Positions 1-7,788 of a stretch of 64,000 bases of DNA are shown piece after piece. How positions within the stretch are numbered: position 1 is the stretch's first letter; each line of letters starts with the position of its first letter. This DNA is from Verrucomicrobiales bacterium. GTDB taxonomy: Bacteria; Verrucomicrobiota; Verrucomicrobiia; Verrucomicrobiales; V1-33. Where the stretch lies: contig JAQGPJ010000026.1 in the NCBI GenBank assembly GCA_028293125.1, forward strand, positions 1 to 64,000, read 5' to 3'. The notes under the pieces were generated by a model. It made no database searches, was not told the origin of the DNA, and saw only the letters and a list, made by a program, of their open reading frames with translations. Both the position numbers and the translations under genes were made by a program.

Positions 1-145
1 CGCCCTCCCTCAGGCGCTCAAGGGCACTTCCTCCTGTCACCCGCCACTCCGGAGTGTATCCCCCTTTTTTCAGCAGCATTGACAGAAGCCGGCAGATGCC
101 TTCATCATCATCAACGATTAAAACAACAGGCTTGCCATGATGCAT
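1..145 (-). CDS. Response regulator receiver domain, N-terminal part (cut by window edge)
   Basis: An open frame runs from an ATG at 145 leftwards through the window edge, giving 48 residues. It begins MHHGKPVVLIVDDDEGICRL. The acidic cluster (VDDD) after a hydrophobic beta strand is the start of a CheY-like receiver fold, and the acidic residues would bind Mg2+ next to the phosphoacceptor Asp, which lies outside the window. The following helix (LLSMLLKKGGYTPEW) also fits. Any output domain is not visible. The gene lies downstream of a histidine kinase and a broken response regulator on the same strand. A MITE-like insertion sits 14 bp upstream of its start codon and probably separates it from its original promoter. 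No clear Shine-Dalgarno sequence is visible. Confidence 0.75.
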   Translation of the reverse strand, partial: MHHGKPVVLIVDDDEGICRLLSMLLKKGGYTPEWRVTGGSALERLREG

Positions 146-159
146 GGTGGAGTGGGATC

Positions 160-280
160 GAGTGTGACCGCGCTGTGATGTTCCCCCTCGGCGGTTGTTC
201 CAAAAGGAACCGCATCTTCCCGGCATAACTTCCTTCGGGAAACGGCTTCGAAACCGCTACATCACAGCGCGGTCACACCC
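160..280. mobile_element. 121-bp MITE-like element with 22-bp terminal inverted repeats and 8-bp target duplication
   Basis: Left end 160-181 and right end 259-280 are inverted repeats of 22 bp with one mismatch; the inner 20 bp are perfect (GTGTGACCGCGCTGTGATGT and its complement). Immediately outside lie identical 8-bp direct repeats, GTGGGATC, at 152-159 and 281-288, as expected for a target-site duplication. The 77-bp interior has no coding capacity and contains smaller hairpins (for example GTTCC-AAAA-GGAAC). These are the marks of a non-autonomous miniature element mobilised by a transposase making 8-bp duplications. The parent family is not identified. It lies between a response regulator pseudogene and the next response regulator. 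Confidence 0.72.
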
Positions 281-307
281 GTGGGATCTATGGGAGGATT
301 TATAAAA

Positions 308-698
308 TTAATCCGGCATGTGTTTGAAAAATTTCAAAATGATTTTGCTCAACATGGCGCTGCCCATGGACTTGACCACCTGCAGGTTGCAGCCCAGCAT
401 CCCGCACCGCTCCAATTTGCTTGGATCCTCGGTGGGGTGATCATGATGATGATAGGCATGGAGTTAAATGCAGAGTTGCCTCTGAGCCGGCACAGAACCT
501 GAACCCCGTTAAACGCGGCATGCTGATGTCCAAAAGGAGAATTTTGGATTGATATTTTGTGCCATCCGCACTTAAAATAAAGTCCACAGCTTCCTGCCCG
601 TTGCAGAAACGGAGAACCGGGTTGGTAAACCCGGCTTTCTTCAGGCCGTGTTTGATAAGGTGTGCATGGCCGTCATCGTCCTCTGCGGGGATGACCAC
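308..698 (-). pseudogene. Rcp1-type single-domain response regulator, broken by two frameshifts
   Basis: Three successive reading frames together rebuild a CheY-like protein of the Rcp1 class. Frame one (about 698-505) carries IPAEDDDGHAHLIKHGL and the phosphoacceptor strand LLLDISMPRLTG. Frame two (about 504-430) carries VQVLCRLRGNSAFNSMPIII. Frame three (about 430-308) carries TEDPSKLERCGMLGCNLQVV, then KSMG with the conserved Lys, ending at TAA 308-310. Each shift is a one-base indel. The only in-frame start is a GTG at 698. It directly follows the DUF892-histidine kinase gene, so it was probably the partner regulator and is now dead. Confidence 0.72.
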
Positions 699-749
699 CG
701 GTATTTCCTGGATAATGTTCCTTCACCCCGCACAGGTTTTCGCAGAATA

Positions 750-2117
750 TCAAGTTGATACTGGCGGAACGGCGTTTTTAATTGCGGTCAGGGTCAGTGA
801 AAAGGCTGTTCCTTTGTCCAAGGCCGATTCCAAAGTCACGCTTCCTCCCATCCGGTCCATCGCCCGGCGCACAATGGCCAACCCCAGTCCGTGGCCCTGC
901 TCTTCCCCCGGATTCACACGGTGAAACAGATCGAATACTTTTTCCTGGTACTGCGCGGCTATTCCGATGCCATTGTCCCTGAAATGGTACAGGCACCTTC
1001 CGCCATTTTGGACACCGGATATTTCCAAGCGCAGCGGGCGCTCTGGATCCCTGTATTTAAGGGCGTTTTCGATGAGGTTGGATATCACCTGGCCAAGAAG
1101 ATTGGGATCGGCGCGGCAGAGTGGCAGTTCGCCGATGACCACCTCGGCGCCGGCGGCTTCAATCTGGAATTGGGTGGCGGCCAGACTCTCCTCAAGAATC
1201 CCCCGGGGATTGACGGTCTGAAGTTTGGGAGGTTGCATTCCCAGCCTTGAGAAAACAAGAAGCCCGCGGAGCAGGCCATCCATTTTTCCGGCGCTGGCAT
1301 GGATGAAAGCCACCGCCGCCTCGATATCACGGAAAATTTCCTCGTGTTCCTCCGGCAATTCCCCGCCACTTTGCCTGTCCGTTGACACCCCCCCCCTCAG
1401 CGGCTGCAGGTGGTCCTGGATCACCGAGGCGAAACCCTTCACATTGACAAGAGGTGTCCGCAGATCATGCGACGCCGCGTTGATCAGGATTTGAAGATCC
1501 TTATTTTTGGCCTCCAGCTCCTCCGCAAGTTCATGCTGGCGCACCAAACTCAGCATGAGGGTCTCATTCATCTCCCTCAGCTGATCCTGACACTCCACAG
1601 TTTCAGGTTTCTGGATTACAGGTGTCAAAATTTCCCTGTCCGCATTGATCACCGCCATGACCAGATTGGTGAGCTTCCCGTCGGTGGCAAGCTCCTGCTC
1701 CAGGGTGGCGGAGAGGATCCCCACCACCTCCTCCTCCCCGAGAAGCACGGCGAAGACTCTGACGCTGCTGTATCCGGCAATCTGATAGTGCTCCGCCTTC
1801 CGGGCTGCGGCGATCAGGCCGGCGTCCAGAACTTCGGGATCCGCCTCCTCCCTGATAAGAGCCCGCCCTTCCTTGAGCAGGCCCTCCATGCCCCTGCATT
1901 TCTCCCCTTCGGCGTCCGCCCCCGTCAGGCTGAGCACATCCTCAAGGTGGGAGACATGGATTCCGGTTTCAGCCCGGTGGGTTTCAAAGGCGGCCCTGAG
2001 GCCGGGATTGCTGGCGGCTCCGGCCATGAAGGGCAGGGCTTCGAAAAGCTGGGTCTCGGCGCTGTGAAGGTCCTGCAGCCCGTGAATGTAAAGATCGGTC
2101 AGAGTGGTGAGTTTCAT
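750..2117 (-). CDS. Hybrid sensor: DUF892 (YciE-like ferritin fold) fused to histidine kinase
   Basis: Residues 1-165 match the DUF892/YciE family: MKLTTLTDLYIHGLQDLHSA at the start, then FETHRAETGIHVSHLE, KAEHYQIAGY and EQELATDGKL. These carry the Glu/His residues expected of a di-metal four-helix ferritin-like bundle. A coiled linker follows, then HisKA with H217 in ASHDLRTPL, then HATPase_c with NLIENALKY, DNGIGI and GHGLGLAIVRR. There is no transmembrane segment. The start at 2117 is preferred because DUF892 proteins begin exactly there. An ATG at 2198 would add 27 residues resembling a signal peptide, which is implausible for a cytoplasmic kinase. The adjacent response regulator is broken. 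Iron, peroxide or starvation sensing is an inference from the ferritin fold only. Confidence 0.82.
   Translation of the reverse strand: MKLTTLTDLYIHGLQDLHSAETQLFEALPFMAGAASNPGLRAAFETHRAETGIHVSHLEDVLSLTGADAEGEKCRGMEGLLKEGRALIREEADPEVLDAGLIAAARKAEHYQIAGYSSVRVFAVLLGEEEVVGILSATLEQELATDGKLTNLVMAVINADREILTPVIQKPETVECQDQLREMNETLMLSLVRQHELAEELEAKNKDLQILINAASHDLRTPLVNVKGFASVIQDHLQPLRGGVSTDRQSGGELPEEHEEIFRDIEAAVAFIHASAGKMDGLLRGLLVFSRLGMQPPKLQTVNPRGILEESLAATQFQIEAAGAEVVIGELPLCRADPNLLGQVISNLIENALKYRDPERPLRLEISGVQNGGRCLYHFRDNGIGIAAQYQEKVFDLFHRVNPGEEQGHGLGLAIVRRAMDRMGGSVTLESALDKGTAFSLTLTAIKNAVPPVST
1521..1620. repeat. 100-bp direct repeat, copy 1 (kinase linker)
   Basis: This segment is 94 percent identical (6 mismatches, no gaps) to 6279-6378. 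Both copies encode the same coiled-coil linker (IQKPE...QDQLREMN..LMLSLVRQHELAE) in two otherwise different histidine kinases. It looks like the seam of a domain-swapping event. Confidence 0.85.
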
Positions 2118-2382
2118 AAAGGGAGCGGGTTGGGAGGCCGCCTGCACTGTGGAAAAACCAGGGATTTGACAGAGGACAGCCAGCAGCAGGAAGGACATTT
2201 GCGGTATCCGGCAGGGCGCGGATGGTGATCCGCAGTGAAGGCGATGAATGTCAGGGCCTCCGTCTGATGCGGGCAGTGCCTGCCGCGGATGCCGGCATGT
2301 GGCCGGGCGGGGTGCTGGACGTTGCAGAGCAAAAAGTCAATACAGGGGTCTGCCGGAGCCACTTGCGCCTCCGGAGCCGCTG

Positions 2383-2826
2383 CTACCGCTTCACCCGGAG
2401 CCCTTGAGGGCGGCTTGGCCGCACTGGCGAAGCTCCGGAGCCGTCGGGCAGAGCTCCTGCACTTACTAGGAACGGGGTGTTTGCCAAAGCGGCGGTTTCC
2501 TCTCTTGAAACCCGGCCATCGCTGTTTTTGTCCAGTGAATTCAACGTGGCTCCGATGGCGGCAATCTCCTCACGTGGGAATTGGCCGTTCCGGCCCTTGT
2601 CCAAAAGGGTGACCATCGAAAGCATGCCCCTCAGGTTTGCGGCCGGCTCCGCGTTTCCGGCCTGTGCGATGTCCGTGCCGCCGGAGCCAGGGGTGCCCGT
2701 CCGGCCACCGGTTCCGTTTTGTCCCGGAGTTTCACCCGAACCCGGGGTGCCGGTTCCGGGGGGTGCGGGCGTCTCCCGGGTGAACAGTGTTCCAGTAAGA
2801 AGAAGTGATGCAATAATAGCTTTCAT
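2383..2826 (-). CDS. Small exported EF-hand protein
   Basis: A 147-residue protein with an N-terminal signal-like segment (MKAIIASLLLTGTLF), then a low-complexity Gly/Pro/Thr stretch (about residues 19-52), then two EF-hand-like loops. The second, LDKNSDGRVSREE, has the Asp-x-Asn-x-Asp-Gly...Glu pattern of a calcium loop. The first, LDKGRNGQFPREE, is degenerate. The pair probably forms one EF-hand unit acting outside the cytoplasm. It is encoded upstream of the DUF892-kinase on the same strand, about 265 bp away, so it need not be co-transcribed. The tail is basic (RPSRPQGLRVKR). No enzymatic domain is visible, and a calcium-binding role is inferred. Confidence 0.7.
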   Translation of the reverse strand: MKAIIASLLLTGTLFTRETPAPPGTGTPGSGETPGQNGTGGRTGTPGSGGTDIAQAGNAEPAANLRGMLSMVTLLDKGRNGQFPREEIAAIGATLNSLDKNSDGRVSREETAALANTPFLVSAGALPDGSGASPVRPSRPQGLRVKR

Positions 2827-3285
2827 GGATTAATATAAATATAGTTTATCTTAGTTATGAGGTGTTTGCGCATCAGGATGTGGAGATTGAATGCCCGCCA
2901 TGCGGGGCCATCATGAACCAGTATTAATATTCTGTCCGCTATTCTGCTTCAATACATGCGAACCAACCTGTCCGAAGGAAATACTTTTTTCCTTTGAACA
3001 GGTTATATTCCATGCTTCAATTTCTTTTTATCTTGACCATAATCATTATTTGGCTCTGCTGAGGGTTCAGGATGGGAGGGCGTTCCGCCATCAGAAGTGC
3101 GGGCCGGATGAGGGGCATGGACGCTTTTTCATGCAAAATTATGGCATGTGCCGCCTAATTCGATACCAGATTAATAAAATAAGAATGATGGCCTGATCCC
3201 CAGTAAAGCAGATTAATCTTCCTTAATCCCTGAATCCATTTTTCACAATGGGGTGAAACCCTACTTATTACCGGCTACAGCTATA
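2827..3285. other. AT-richer intergenic region, no gene recognised
   Basis: About 460 bp with clearly lower GC than its neighbours and no open frame with coding character on either strand. The part near 2830-2860 (TATAAATATAG-like) is a plausible promoter area for the EF-hand gene. Nothing else is assigned. Confidence 0.5.
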
Positions 3286-3552
3286 TTATCGAATCCGGTT
3301 ACCATTCTCCCTGCGGGTGTCCTCTCCGTGCTCTGCTTCCCATGATGGCAGCTGCATCCGCGCCCACTGGACTTCAGTCTGTGGAAACTTGCCGCAGAGA
3401 GATTCCATGACGGCTTCCTCAAAAGTCCAGATCAGCCCCGTGGGAATCTTGTCGGGGAATTGTTCCGTAAAGCGGTTGAGGGTCGCGAGCCGCGAAAAAA
3501 ACTCCGTGTTGAAGTCATCCGCTGATCGGCCCGTGAAGCGGCACCTTATTCC
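3286..3552 (-). pseudogene. Unidentified coding remnant (about 88 codons, no start)
   Basis: The minus strand is open from a TGA at 3553-3555 to a TAA at 3286-3288. It reads like genuine protein (FTGRSADDFNTEFFSRLATL, then IPTGLIWTFEEAVMES), but has no usable start codon near its beginning. It is best explained as the 3' part of a degraded gene. I do not recognise the family. Flanking sequence upstream on the same strand does not continue convincingly in another frame. Confidence 0.35.
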
Positions 3553-4312
3553 TCAACTTGGAAAAGCCTGTGATGGAGAATGCACTTCCACCAAGACTGC
3601 GGACCATAGCCATCCTGTGGAATGGCCTTACCACTATGCATTTTGAACAGCCTTTCCGGCAGGAGCTTCTTTCAGATTCGGAGCACTTGAACGACTTTCG
3701 AAAAAATTATCCAAACAAAAGCCTTACTTCCCTTATGAAGAATTTGGAGGTCAAGGTTAATTGCAGCTTTAATCAGTAATTCTCGACAGACCAGCTTCTG
3801 CAGTTCCGCGCCTAGCTGAATCAGCCGAATTCAGATGACTGGAAAAGCAATCGAGATTCGATGACATGCCATGCTGCTCTGTCAAGGGAGGTGCCGCGTT
3901 TCAAAGATGGGGCAATTGAATACCGGTGGACCCGTCGGGCTATCGTGGATGACCTGCTGGCTGCAGTTTTCACCATACGGGCGGTAGGTGCCGGGCTCCG
4001 CTGCCAGCCATCACAGAGAGCATGAAATCCCTCTGCTTCCAGCTTTGGGATGAAAGTCAGCGTTGCCTTGCCAGCTTCACAGCGGTGACAGGCATGAAGA
4101 GCGGCTCCCATTGTATGGATTCCTGACCGCTGTCCGGGGCCCAGCCTGCGCGGCTGGAAACGGACGCCGCGAGAAGCTGGAGGTTGAAGTCCGCACATCA
4201 TGCGGCGGTATGGGCGGAGATACCTCAACCCGCCGGACACAGCCTCGGATGGTTGCCTTTTCCAGCGGCCGGATGCTGTCTTCCACAGGGCGGGAAGCCG
4301 GTTCAGGACAAT
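3553..4312. other. Degenerate region without a supportable gene
   Basis: About 760 bp in which short open frames occur on both strands (for example 3558-3779 plus and 3821-4240 minus). None has a recognisable domain, a good start or a neighbour relationship. Composition and the remnant next to it suggest decayed accessory DNA. Confidence 0.4.
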
Positions 4313-4993
4313 TCAAAAGGGGCGGCCCTGTGCACTGTTTTCGATCACCCCGGTGGAGATGGCATAACGGGTAAGCCCCGCCGTGTCGTGGATGTTGAGT
4401 TTCCCCATCAGATTCTGACGGTGCTTCTCAACCGTTTTGATGCTGATGGAAAGCTCGCCTGCCGATTGTTTGTTGGTTTTTCCCTCCGCGATCAGTTGAA
4501 GAATTTCCATTTCCCGCGAACTCAGGAATGGCGCTTTCCCCGGTTCCGGGCATCCCTTGCCACAGGTCCGGGAAGACCGCTGCCGGAACAGGTTCCGGGC
4601 ATCAGGGGAACTGAAATAATGCTTTTCCTTGAACACTTTTCTGATGGCCTGTGACAGATCGCGGGCCGCTGTCTGTTTGCTCAGAAAGCCTGCTGCTCCT
4701 AACGCGATGGCTTTATCCACGTAGGCATCGTCGCCGTGGGCGGAAAGGATCAGCACTTTGACGGCGGGAGTGAGCCGCAGAATCTGGCGGGTCGCCTCCA
4801 TGCCGTTGAGCAGAGGCATGGCGATATCCATCACCAGCACATCAGGCAGGATCCGGCAGGCAAGCTCCACAGCTTGCCTGCCGTTCTCTGCCTCGCCGAT
4901 GACCTCCATATCCTCCTCAAGGCTGAGCAGCGCCCGCAGGCCCTCGCGGACAATCATATGGTCCTCAGCCAGAAGCACTGTTATTTTTTTCAT
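4313..4993 (-). CDS. NarL/FixJ-family response regulator
   Basis: A 226-residue transcription factor. The receiver domain (residues 1-120) starts MKKITVLLAEDHMIVREGLR and has the phosphoacceptor in DVLVMDIAMPLLNGMEA and the conserved Lys in GFLSKQT. The C-terminal LuxR-type HTH (about 155-215) reads LSSREMEILQLIAEGKTNKQ then ELSISIKTVEKHRQNLMGKL. The ATG at 4993 was chosen over an ATG at 5032 because it starts exactly at the receiver strand and avoids overlapping the kinase; the gap to the kinase stop is 7 bp, so the two are translationally close. It would be phosphorylated by the adjacent HisKA_3 kinase. Target genes are unknown. Confidence 0.9.
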   Translation of the reverse strand: MKKITVLLAEDHMIVREGLRALLSLEEDMEVIGEAENGRQAVELACRILPDVLVMDIAMPLLNGMEATRQILRLTPAVKVLILSAHGDDAYVDKAIALGAAGFLSKQTAARDLSQAIRKVFKEKHYFSSPDARNLFRQRSSRTCGKGCPEPGKAPFLSSREMEILQLIAEGKTNKQSAGELSISIKTVEKHRQNLMGKLNIHDTAGLTRYAISTGVIENSAQGRPF

Positions 4994-5000
4994 TGTGTTA

Positions 5001-6446
5001 TTATGATAACTCTCCGCGGGCTGGCTTTCCAATTTTTTGTTTTTTCACGGGGATGGTCGGCTTGGGGAAATCCGCACGCACCGTGGTGGGCTGGCCGGGG
5101 GCAGAGGTTACTCCAAAAGTGCCTCCGATCATTTCAACCCGCTCCCGCATTCCCAGCAATCCAATGCGCTGGCTTATCCGGAAATCCGAGGCTGCATCCA
5201 CGATAAAACCTGTTCCGTTATCCTCAATGAGGAGGGATACACTGTCATCCTGATCCCGGACAGACACTTCCACGCGGGTGGCTCCGGCGTGCCGGGCAAT
5301 ATTGGCCAGCGCCTCCTGGGCCACCCGGTAGATCACGGTGCGCATCTCCTCCGGGCATTGCTCCACGGCCTCAAAAACCTCCAGACTGCCATGGATCCCG
5401 GTTTTCTCCATGAAGGTGCGCATGCAGGCCTGAAGAGCTGGTATCACTCCCAGGTCATCCAGCACTGTGGAGCGCAGTTCCCGGGCAAACCGGTGCACGG
5501 TATCCACCGACTGCTCCACCAGCAGGCGCGTGCGGTCGATTTTTTTCTGAAATTCAGCGACACTTCCGGTGGCCCCTTTTTCCAAAGCCGCCATGTGCAG
5601 GTTTATGCCGACCAAAGCCTGGGCAATGACATCATGCAGCTCACGGCTGATGCGTTTCCGCTCCGTCTCCTGCGCCTGCAGGATTTTGTGGGAAATGCCT
5701 CTCAATTGCTGCTGTTGGTGCCTCGATTGCTCCAGCAGCAGCTTCTGGTCCTTCTCGCTTTGTTTCAGGGACTGCTCAACTTTTTTCCGGTTGATGATTT
5801 CGAGCTCCAGCTTCCGGTTGGATGCCGTTATCACCTCCAGCCGCCGCTGCACCGCCTCCGCCTGTTTGCGCCCGGTGATGTCCGTGATGTTCTCCATGAC
5901 GGCTGCCGCCCGCCCTTCAACGCCGCGGTCCAGAGTCTTGCGGACAAGCACCGTGACGCGCTCCCCATCGCGCTTTACATGGATGAGTTCCCCCATCCAG
6001 CGTCCGGCCCGGTCCAGTTCCTTCGCTATTTGCTCCATGGGAACCGGGAATTCCGTTTGGAGCAGATGATGGCTGACCTTTCCCACTGCCTCCCTGCGGG
6101 GCCATCCATAAAGCTCTTCCGCACCGTGATTCCAGTACTGGATGCGCCCCTCCAGGCCACGCACGATGATGGCATCATTGCTCAGGTCCAGCAGGCGCAT
6201 TTTTTCGGCCAGCTCCCGCATCACCTCCCGGCGTTCCGTGATTTCCGCTTGGAGTTGACTGTTCAGTTTTTCAGTCGCCTCCGCAAGCTCATGCTGGCGC
6301 ACCAAACTCAGCATGAGGGCCTCATTCATCTCCCTCAGCTGATCCTGATACTCCACAATTTCAGGCCTCTGGATTACAGCCGTAAAAGCTCCCCCGTCCG
6401 CCCCCAACGGTATGGACTGACCCTCCGACGATACGGACTCTGGCAT
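5001..6446 (-). CDS. PAS-domain sensor histidine kinase (HisKA_3, NarX/LiaS type)
   Basis: A 481-residue soluble kinase. An N-terminal linker (residues 24-60) is shared with the DUF892-kinase. It is followed by a PAS domain (about 80-195: LLDLSNDAIIVRGLEGRIQY, then ENITDITGRKQ), a coiled coil (200-260), HisKA_3 with H271 in RISRELHDVIAQAL, and a HATPase with EDNGTGF and RIGLLGMRERVEMIGG. No membrane segment is present, so the signal is probably cytoplasmic or bound by PAS. It forms an operon with the NarL-type regulator immediately downstream (7 bp). A KaiC-like pseudogene ends 25 bp upstream on the same strand, suggesting that the KaiC-like ATPase once belonged to this operon. Confidence 0.92.
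   Translation of the reverse strand: MPESVSSEGQSIPLGADGGAFTAVIQRPEIVEYQDQLREMNEALMLSLVRQHELAEATEKLNSQLQAEITERREVMRELAEKMRLLDLSNDAIIVRGLEGRIQYWNHGAEELYGWPRREAVGKVSHHLLQTEFPVPMEQIAKELDRAGRWMGELIHVKRDGERVTVLVRKTLDRGVEGRAAAVMENITDITGRKQAEAVQRRLEVITASNRKLELEIINRKKVEQSLKQSEKDQKLLLEQSRHQQQQLRGISHKILQAQETERKRISRELHDVIAQALVGINLHMAALEKGATGSVAEFQKKIDRTRLLVEQSVDTVHRFARELRSTVLDDLGVIPALQACMRTFMEKTGIHGSLEVFEAVEQCPEEMRTVIYRVAQEALANIARHAGATRVEVSVRDQDDSVSLLIEDNGTGFIVDAASDFRISQRIGLLGMRERVEMIGGTFGVTSAPGQPTTVRADFPKPTIPVKKQKIGKPARGELS
6279..6378. repeat. 100-bp direct repeat, copy 2 (kinase linker)
   Basis: Partner of 1521-1620, 94 percent identical and in the same reading frame and orientation, within the PAS kinase gene. 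Confidence 0.85.
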
Positions 6447-6471
6447 CTGAAATTGCAGGTTTATCTCCTCT

Positions 6472-7014
6472 TTACGCTGACTCCTCCGGTCCGGGCGCAG
6501 TTTCCCCGCGCCGCCCGGCCTGTTCCGGCAGCCCGGTGGTCAGCCTGGCATATCCGGACGCGGCGCGGGGCATCACCTCCATGCCTTTCCCGGTGATGGT
6601 GTATTCGCGGATGTCCCTGCTGTGACTGCCGCCCCGCATTTTGATGACCATCAGCACCTTCCGCAGCTGGCCGTCAATTTCCACATAGCGCCATCCGGAT
6701 GATGTCGTCCGTGAGAAACGAGATCGCGTGGTGGCTGAAGGGCATCCCGGCAAAGGAATCCTCCACCTCCACCGTGGTGAGAATCTTGACCCCGGCTCCC
6801 GTCAGGGCCACGATCATCCGGTAAAGCGACTCCCGGAAATCCTGCCGGAATCCCGGCGCCAGCGCCATTTCAAAACCCATCAGCGAATCAATCACCAGCC
6901 GTTTTGCCATGGTTCTTTCAATGGCGTCGAGAATCTCCTGCAAAGTTTCATCCACCGAAAGATCGAGCGGGCGGCTATCATGTGTGTTCCCAAGCTGCAG
7001 GCAACCCCCTTTTT
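6472..7014 (-). pseudogene. KaiC-like RecA-fold ATPase, 3' portion, frameshifted
   Basis: Two frames give the C-terminal half of a KaiC-family domain. The upstream frame (to about 6674) reads LDLSVDETLQEILDAIERTM, KRLVIDSLMGFE, GVKILTTVEVED and AISFLTDDIIR. The downstream frame continues RYVEIDGQLRKVLMVIKMRG, then SHSRDIREYTITGKGMEV, ending at 6472. The shift lies near 6690. The Walker A part of the gene is missing: in-frame sequence is interrupted by a stop just above 7014, and different remnants follow. KaiC-like ATPases often sit with sensor kinases, and this one directly precedes the PAS kinase. It cannot make a functional ATPase. Confidence 0.7.
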
Positions 7015-7082
7015 ACTGAACAGGCTGGATTTCAGGCCGTTGGGCACTGAAGGAATTCAGCCGCACCCGGGGTTCCAAGCCT

Positions 7083-7256
7083 TCAGATATCCGGGCCGGC
7101 CGGCTGCAGCCCAGCCTCGCCACTATGGGGGACATCCTCCACGACGATTATTTCGTGGGAGACTTCATACTCCACCATCGCCGCCCGGATGGCTGAGAGA
7201 CAACGGCCAAGCCAGGCCTGTTCATTATAGGCTGGAATGATGAATGATATGAATCT
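7083..7256 (-). pseudogene. Family 2 glycosyltransferase, N-terminal remnant
   Basis: The minus strand encodes FISFIIPAYNEQAWLGRCLS then AIRAAMVEYEVSHEIIVVED, the nucleotide-binding start of a GT2 (GT-A fold) enzyme, then hits a stop at 7083-7085. A further open stretch in another frame (IVARLGCSRPARISEG) may be its continuation. No start codon is found before the first strand; the sequence upstream is a terminator. This is a truncated, dead gene abutting the KaiC-like remnant. Confidence 0.55.
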
Positions 7257-7264
7257 TAAAAACG

Positions 7265-7296
7265 CCCGGCAAGGTTGTGACCTGCCGGGTGTTTTT
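7265..7296. terminator. Bidirectional intrinsic terminator
   Basis: A stem of about 10 bp with one bulge (CCCGGC-A-AGGT / ACCT-GCCGGG) with loop TGTG, followed on the plus strand by TGTTTTT and preceded by AAAAAC, so it has a U tract in either direction. Confidence 0.7.
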
Positions 7297-7304
7297 GCGT
7301 CGTG

Positions 7305-7778
7305 ATGGCACCGGCATCATTGACCGCTCCCGCTCGGACGATCGAGGAAAATCGAAATAATGGCATCAAGTCTGACAGCTTACCGCCTCCGGAAATGACC
7401 AGAGACCTTTTTGAGCGATGGATTCTTGATGATGATCCTGCTGGTTGGCACCAGGAAGAGGACCTGATGATCAGCATGGATGAGGACTTGGTTCTGCTGG
7501 AGGAGTTCCTTCAGCGTGATGATGTTCCGCCTGCTAAACGGGCGACGATTCTGTCAGCCATCTGCATCGTGATTTACGATAACGCCGGCCCGGATATAGA
7601 GACGCGGAATCCTCACTTCGATCCTCAGTCCGCCGCCACGGCGGCGGAGGTCCTGAAAAGAAACCTGAACGCATTTGATTCATTCAGCGAAGCCTGCATT
7701 GATGATTACCTCAAAGCGGTCGTTTACCCGATTATTGGCAGGACTTTTCAATTGCGGGACCGCTCCCTTTCCTCTTAA
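7305..7778 (+). CDS. Hypothetical acidic helical protein
   Basis: A 157-residue, acidic, soluble protein rich in helix formers, including DLFERWILDDDPAGWHQEED, EDLVLLEEFLQRDDVPPAKR and AATAAEVLKRNLNAFDSFSE. No signal peptide, membrane segment or known catalytic motif is visible. The start is uncertain: GTG 7302 and ATG 7305 are adjacent, and an ATG at 7395 (MTRDLFERW) begins the well-structured part. It starts directly after a terminator and ends 10 bp before the MoaB-like gene, so the two could share a transcript. I do not recognise the family. Confidence 0.6.
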   Translation: MAPASLTAPARTIEENRNNGIKSDSLPPPEMTRDLFERWILDDDPAGWHQEEDLMISMDEDLVLLEEFLQRDDVPPAKRATILSAICIVIYDNAGPDIETRNPHFDPQSAATAAEVLKRNLNAFDSFSEACIDDYLKAVVYPIIGRTFQLRDRSLSS

Positions 7779-7788
7779 ACCAACCCCC

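Noticed and set aside
2118-2198. Signal peptide at the start of the DUF892-kinase
   Set aside because: The 27 residues before MKLTTLTDLY look secretory, but the protein has no later membrane span to bring its kinase domain back to the cytoplasm, and DUF892 proteins start at the later Met.
3558-3779. 73-codon plus-strand open frame
   Set aside because: Plausible composition but no domain, no ribosome-binding site and no context. It lies in a degenerate region.
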